NCBI GenBank assembly: GCA_035333525.1
Contig: DAOQQF010000018.1
Location: 1 to 21,029 of the forward strand
DNA from: CALMFT01 sp035333525
Lineage (GTDB): Bacteria > Patescibacteriota > Gracilibacteria > Absconditabacterales > Absconditicoccaceae
Direction: 5' to 3'
Length of the DNA: 21,029 nt
Shown here one piece after another: positions 17,335-21,029 of the stretch (positions are counted from its first letter, which is position 1; each line of letters begins with the position of its first letter). The translations under genes and the position numbers were made by a program. The notes under the pieces are model-generated. The model made no database searches, was not told the origin of the DNA, and saw only the letters and a list, made by a program, of their open reading frames with translations.

Positions 17335-18464
17335 GTAGGTAGTTAAGATAATTATCTCTGTTGATAATATGGTATGATGCTTGGTATGAGTTCATAAAAG
17401 ATTCTGGTCGTTTGAAGTGTTTGTTACTATTTCGTTTGCATTCATAAGCGGTTAGTATATCGTTATAGATTGTTATATAATCGATCTCTTGTTGTTGTTT
17501 AGTTCTTCGAAAATATGACAAGGAGAGTATATTATTATAGGCATCTTTTTTTTTGATCTCGGAGATAATAAAATTTTCTCGTAACGATCATACATCATCT
17601 CTTTGATCAACTGGAGTAAAGCGGCGTATAAGACTATTACGAACTCCATTATCCCAAAAATATATTTTATGTGATTTTTTGAGTTCATTTCTTAAGTTTT
17701 TGGAAAAGGATGGTAAGCGAAAGATAATAAAGGCCTGTTCTAGAATATGGATGTATTTTTGAATGGTTCTACTATCCAATCAGACTATCTGTCATAATTC
17801 CAAATATGATACTTTATTTCCAATTTGATAAGCCAATGCTTGGAGAAGTTTGATAATACTATCAGATCTTTTGATCATATCAACCATCAATACATCTTTA
17901 TAAATATAATGTTCAGAAAGTGTAATAAGTGTTTTTTCGTGATTGTGGGCTACAGCTTCTGGGTACATACCAAATACCAATCTTTGATGGAGCTGTTGGT
18001 CAAAACCTATTGTTCATATGGTCGATATAATTTCTGATACACTGAGCGGATAGAGATGAAAGATATAAGCCCTTCCTGTTAGTGGTTCATTTACTTGATT
18101 TGCTAAATCAAAAGAACTTGAACCAGTTACAATGAGTTGCACGTTAGGAAGATGATCGACGATAAGTTTCAAAACACTTCCAATATTAGTAACCATTTGT
18201 GCTTCATCAATACAAACAATCTGATAGCCAGAGAATAATGATTGATAATCTGAGATACTTTTATTGATAATCTGAGATACTTTTATTGATAAGTAACTGT
18301 TGGGTATAGGGATCATCGCCATTGAGATACAAGACATGTTCATAGTTTTTGGTAATAGCGTGACACAATGTTGTCTTACCCACTTGTCTTGCCCCATAAA
18401 CAATGACAGCCTTTCCTTTGAAAAGAGCATTAGTAATGGAAGAATATATTGTTCTAAGATACAT
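17330..18464 (-). pseudogene. DUF4143-type AAA+ ATPase, interrupted by a frameshifting 22-bp duplication
   Basis: Starts at ATG 18464-18462: MYLRTIYSSITNALFKGKAV, then Walker A GARQVGKTT at residues 24-32 and a strand VLYLNGDDP. Shortly after, at SISDYQ, the frame ends in TAA because a 22-bp unit is present twice (18241-18292). Removing one copy joins it to the second frame, which gives Walker B (YQIVCIDEAQ), a sensor-like LIVTGSSSFDLA, the F-H-L-Y-P-L-S-V-S-E segment typical of this family, a middle winged-helix-like part and the C-terminal DUF4143 region (FWDNGVRNSLI, ending at TAG 17332-17330). The repaired protein would be about 370 residues, normal for the family, often toxin- or mobile-element-linked. 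The downstream frame has four TGA glycines. Confidence 0.85.
18241..18292. repeat. 22-bp tandem duplication inside the ATPase gene
   Basis: The 22-nt unit ATTGATAATCTGAGATACTT plus TT is present 2.4 times with exact periodicity from 18241 to 18292. Since 22 is not a multiple of three, gaining or losing one unit toggles the reading frame. Confidence 0.9.
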
Positions 18465-18578
18465 TATTGTATGAGATATGATGAAGATAAAGAGACTTAT
18501 TTTTACTTCAAGTATAACTTTTTTGCATTACAATGAGAAGAAAGTTATGATAAGATATTTTTTTTATAAAAAAAACAA

Positions 18579-18602
18579 TTGACTTTTATATATATATATA
18601 TC
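18579..18602 (+). promoter_or_regulatory. Candidate promoter with TA dinucleotide run
   Basis: TTGACT (18579-18584) is followed by (TA)7 from 18587 to 18600. Any -10 would lie in the TA run or just beyond, so spacer length depends on the repeat number. It is 25-48 nt before the next gene. Confidence 0.3.
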
Positions 18603-18626
18603 CTGATGGTACAAAAATTTTAAATT

Positions 18627-18923
18627 ATGGAAATTATTAAGTTTATTGAATTTTTTATTTACTGTCTATGTTTTTTATGGTGGTTAGCTATGAGTATTGT
18701 AGCTATTCGTAAGCTCTACTTGGTTGTAAGAGATATGGGGAGAGACGATCAAGATAAAATATTTATTATACCTAAAGCAGATGTTCCAAATCTGTTTTTG
18801 ATACTGATCTTATTCCTGATGTCATTACTTCCACTTGTAAATTGGTTATTCTATGAAGTATGGAGAGGTTATGAAAAAAAATATACCACCACAAAAAATT
18901 GATTAACCAGTAGCTATTCCTAA
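18627..18923 (+). CDS. Small two-helix membrane protein
   Basis: 98 residues with ATG start and TAA stop; the last seven residues follow a TGA glycine at 18900. Two hydrophobic helices, about residues 5-27 (FIEFFIYCLCFLWWLAMSIV) and 54-75 (NLFLILILFLMSLLPLVNWL), flank a charged loop (VVRDMGRDDQDK). The C-terminal tail is basic. This is a typical small inner-membrane protein of unknown function; I do not recognise a family. A strong terminator follows 17 nt after the stop. Confidence 0.7.
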
Positions 18924-18939
18924 CTTGATCAAAAGAATT

Positions 18940-18978
18940 AAAACTACCTATACAGAATGCTGTATCGGTAGTTTTTTT
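18940..18978 (+). terminator. Rho-independent terminator
   Basis: AAAACTACC (18940-18948) pairs with GGTAGTTTT (18967-18975) and the inner ATACAG/CTGTAT extends the stem to about 15 bp around AATG, followed by TTTTTTT. It ends the small membrane protein gene. On the minus strand the T-run is interrupted (TTTTAATTCTTTT), so it could also stop a leftward transcript. Confidence 0.85.
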
Positions 18979-18982
18979 ATAG

Positions 18983-19070
18983 GATTCTCATACGAGAATC
19001 TTCTTACAAAAAATCAAAATCTTTCTTTTTTATTTGTATTCATACTTTGTGCTCGTTGTTTTATACGAGC
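18983..19070. other. Two short perfect hairpins in the pre-pheS intergenic region
   Basis: GATTCTC (18983-18989) pairs with GAGAATC (18994-19000) around ATAC, and GCTCG (19051-19055) pairs with CGAGC (19066-19070). Together with the terminator stem at 18940-18978 and the minus-strand promoter-like repeat at 19070-19108 they could form a leftward small RNA; no protein gene is convincing here. Confidence 0.4.
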
Positions 19071-19108
19071 ATTCCCAGTATACTCAGAGAGAGAGATTGT
19101 CAAATTTT
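19070..19108. repeat. Dispersed 39-nt repeat, copy B
   Basis: Same sequence as 15889-15925 with one additional GA unit. On the minus strand it holds TTGACA (19103-19098) and TATACT (19082-19077) with a 15-nt spacer containing (TC)5. Confidence 0.8.
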
Positions 19109-19166
19109 CTTTGCTTTTGGGAGAGAAATCATTATAGGAGAGTATTATTATGTATATATATTCTCT

Positions 19167-20207
19167 ATGCTTACTCCGTCTCTCATTGATCAGGCTCGTC
19201 ATGAGTTTGAATGACTACTTGCTAGTTGTACAACCTTGGTACAAGCTGAAGATCTCAAAAACCAACAACTTGGTAAACAAGGCCTCATTGCTGACTGGTA
19301 CAAAGAGTTGGCACGTTTGGATGTAGAGTGAAAAAAGAACCTATGACCAGTGATTACTGACTACAAAACATATATTACTGACCAACTTGATACACTTATT
19401 GATCAGATAAAGACTCGTGAGATGAATACGAAACTTGGTCAGGAGGTAGTTGATTTTTCGATGAAAGCTACGTTTGAGCGTTGATATGAAAATCTGATTA
19501 TCAAAGAATTGTCTAGGATGATATCTCTTTTTGCGAAGTATGGCTTCCAGATATGTGATGGTGATGAAATTGTATCCAAATACCAAAACTTTTATTCGGT
19601 CAATATTCCTGCAACGCATCCTGCAACACAAATTCATGATACCTTGTATGTAAAACAGACTGATATAAACTGAGAACCATTATTACTGAGAACTCATACA
19701 AGTAGTATGCAACAAGAGCTTATTAGTAAACTTGGTCCAGAGTGCAAGTTTGTGGTACCAGGAAGGACGTATAGAGCTGAAAATATGGATGCGACCCATG
19801 ATATTGCCTTTTGGCAAGTTGAGTGAGTATCTATTTCTCGTACCATGAATCTTCCACAGTTTACAGGCGATCTCAAAATGCTCTTGTCTGAGATTTTTGA
19901 GATGGACATCGAGATGAGGTTAAGACCATGATATTTTCCTTTTACTGAACCAAGTTTTGAGGTAGACATTGATTGTAGGAATAACCCTGAATTGTTTGCA
20001 CTAAGTAAAAATAGATGACGACTTGAAGTCTTGGGCTGTGGGATGATTCATCCTCAGGTATTGATCAATGCGTGAGTAGATCCAACACAGTATACTGGAT
20101 ATGCTTTCTGATTTGGGCTCACGAGAATGATAGCTATCAAATATGGTATCAAGGATATTAGACTACTGACCAATGGAGACTTAAGATTTGTCAAATCAAT
20201 GGGGTAG
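19167..20207 (+). CDS. pheS: Phenylalanine-tRNA ligase alpha subunit
   Basis: Catalytic subunit of class II PheRS, which charges tRNA-Phe as an alpha2-beta2 enzyme in the cytoplasm. 346 residues (E. coli 327). The N-terminal coiled-coil arm spans roughly 1-95; then motif 1 region HPATQIHDTLYV, LLRTHTSSMQ, motif 2 GRTYRAENMDATHDIAFWQVEG and motif 3 FGFGLTRMIAIKYGI, with YFPFTEPSFEVDI and LEVLGCGMIHP as strong family signatures. In motif 2 the usual FHQ reads FWQ, an uncommon change next to the substrate pocket. TGA glycines are numerous (e.g. in EVEG, RPGYF). The gene for the beta subunit (pheT) does not follow in this window. ATG 19150 is in another frame. Confidence 0.97.
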
Positions 20208-20210
20208 TGT

Positions 20211-20780
20211 ATGAAACATCAGCTTCAGCCAACTTCGACTTTTGATACTCTCGTCCAATGGATTCATAACCAATTGGAGAGTAACTCATGATGAGGAATA
20301 AATCCTGAATGGGATTTTGAGTCCCTTAAGCAGGCCTCATCTGATGGTTCAGATTATCTGACTATTCATCCTGTTATAAGTTCCAAAAAAGGTAAACTCT
20401 TGACGATACGTAGATCATATGCTCCTATTCGTTTGATACTTGGTATCGACCCACATTCTAATACCCAACATCGACTTGATACACATCGCTTGGAAAATGG
20501 TAAAACATGGACTGAGTCTATTAGTTCAATCTTTGAATGAATTGTTGATTGTGAACTTGTGGAGACTATGAGTATTGGAGAGATTGTATGATATGCTGAT
20601 CAGCAGATATCACAAGGGCATATTGTGGTTATTTTTTCTGATATGTTTGCCTACATGGATAGTGATGATACACATCATGATGGATTGGAACTTCCTTCTT
20701 TGGTCCACGATCATGCTTTCATTGTATATGCCCAACCTCCTAAAGTAGGTAAGAACTACCATTGGCGGTATGTGAGATAG
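20211..20780 (+). CDS. Short DUF58-like protein
   Basis: 189 residues starting 3 nt after the pheS stop, so probably cotranscribed with it. Reading: WDFESLKQASSDGSDYLTIH, then SSKKGKLLTIRRS and RLILGIDPHSN, resembling the DUF58 pattern F-x-x-L-R-x-Y-x-x-G-D-x-x-R-x-I-D-W ... A-R-x-G-x-L ... L-x-x-D-x-S-x-S-M; the C-terminal GHIVVIFSDMFAYMD resembles the following von Willebrand-like strand, and the usual metal-site serines are not evident. DUF58 proteins are commonly encoded beside MoxR ATPases, but none is visible here. The match is by eye only, and the protein is shorter than usual (~290), so an unrelated hypothetical is possible. Several TGA glycines support translation. A bidirectional terminator follows. 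Confidence 0.6.
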
Positions 20781-20845
20781 GATATAGTAAACTTCTTAAT
20801 AATAAATCCAAGGTCACTGGCTTTATCTAAGCGACTATTGAGTTG

Positions 20846-20886
20846 TAAAAAAACTTCCCCGTATATGACGGCGAGTTTTTTGTTTT
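20846..20886. terminator. Bidirectional rho-independent terminator
   Basis: A-rich left arm (AAAAAAACT, 20847-20855) pairs with AGTTTTTT (20874-20881) and CCGT with ACGG inside, leaving a small internal loop. T-runs exit on both strands (TTTTTTGTTTTG on plus, TTTTTTT on minus), so it can end pheS-DUF58 and a leftward transcript from the right edge. Confidence 0.75.
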
Positions 20887-20893
20887 GTGTTGC

Positions 20894-20956
20894 TATCTTG
20901 AGGAAGATTACGTGGACGTATCGAAGCTAATCAATACGCTTCACTTCCCCAAGATA
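20894..20956 (-). ncRNA. Possible three-way-junction RNA structure, minus strand
   Basis: A 13-bp closing stem (20894-20906 with 20944-20956) encloses two hairpins: TACG/CGTA around TGGA (20909-20920) and GAAGC/GCTTC (20923-20942). The single mismatch of the stem is A-C on the plus strand but a G-U pair on the minus strand, which favours minus-strand transcription, and the terminator at 20846-20886 lies directly downstream in that direction. Identity unknown; folding is by eye. Confidence 0.4.
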
Positions 20957-21029
20957 ACATAAAAGACATTAAACAAGGGTGTTGCTAACTTAAGATACTA
21001 ATAATAACATCTACATACATCAATAACAG

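Noticed and set aside
17825..18536. Plus-strand ORFs opposite the ATPase gene
   Set aside because: They are shadows of the minus-strand pseudogene, which carries Walker motifs.
19014..19202. Minus-strand ORF of 62 residues before pheS
   Set aside because: It runs through the dispersed repeat and the pheS start and has no recognisable content.
1..21029. tRNA, rRNA or CRISPR arrays
   Set aside because: No T-loop GTTCGA-type cloverleaf, rRNA-like stretch or regularly spaced repeat-spacer pattern was seen by eye on either strand.

Overview
This window comes from a bacterium that reads UGA as glycine (genetic code 25), the code of Gracilibacteria (BD1-5/GN02) and Absconditabacteria (SR1). The evidence is direct: in one conserved protein after another, in-frame TGA sits where the family has glycine. 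Codon 2 of rpsC (M-G-Q-K) and three of the four glycines in the invariant GGGEG loop of ribosomal protein L2 are clear cases. With TAA and TAG as the only stops, fragments that look short become full-length genes. The DNA is AT-rich, arginine is mostly AGA, and rpmD (L30) is missing from its usual slot between rpsE and rplO, as expected for Candidate Phyla Radiation bacteria. I cannot tell Gracilibacteria from Absconditabacteria with confidence.

Layout. (1) 1-950: the 3' part of a gene whose last ~50 codons have a different codon style and a C-type-lectin-like GGGS...FARPAL ending, followed by a perfect 9-bp hairpin with a GAA loop. This resembles the target gene of a diversity-generating retroelement. 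(2) 951-1715, minus strand: a degenerate LytM/M23-like protein. (3) 1716-2252: mostly non-coding, with a long multi-part stem-loop. (4) 2253-3425: tuf, with its own promoter and terminator. (5) 3501-15387: the S10/spc ribosomal operon (rpsJ, rplC, rplD, rplW, rplB, an unknown ORF, rpsS, rplV, rpsC, rplP, rpmC, rpsQ, rplN, rplX, rplE, rpsN, rpsH, rplF, rplR, rpsE, rplO, secY), starting at a near-consensus promoter and ending at a strong hairpin. (6) 15469-18923: accessory genes: a DUF2784-like membrane protein, a helical-repeat (TPR-like) protein, a DUF4143-type ATPase broken by a 22-bp tandem duplication, and a small two-helix membrane protein. (7) 19167-20780: pheS and a short DUF58-like gene, then a bidirectional terminator and a structured, unassigned right end.

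The ribosomal operon is ordinary in gene content but odd in architecture. Spacers are 20-103 nt, with no overlaps, no visible Shine-Dalgarno sequences and a T-rich TTATTATT-like stretch in front of almost every start. A 10-mer, ATCAGATTAT or its complement, recurs in five spacers. An unrecognised 117-codon gene sits between rplB and rpsS. A pair of 37/39-nt dispersed repeats at 15.9 and 19.1 kb each carries TTGACA and TATACT separated by a TC repeat of different length, which could be a length-variable promoter.
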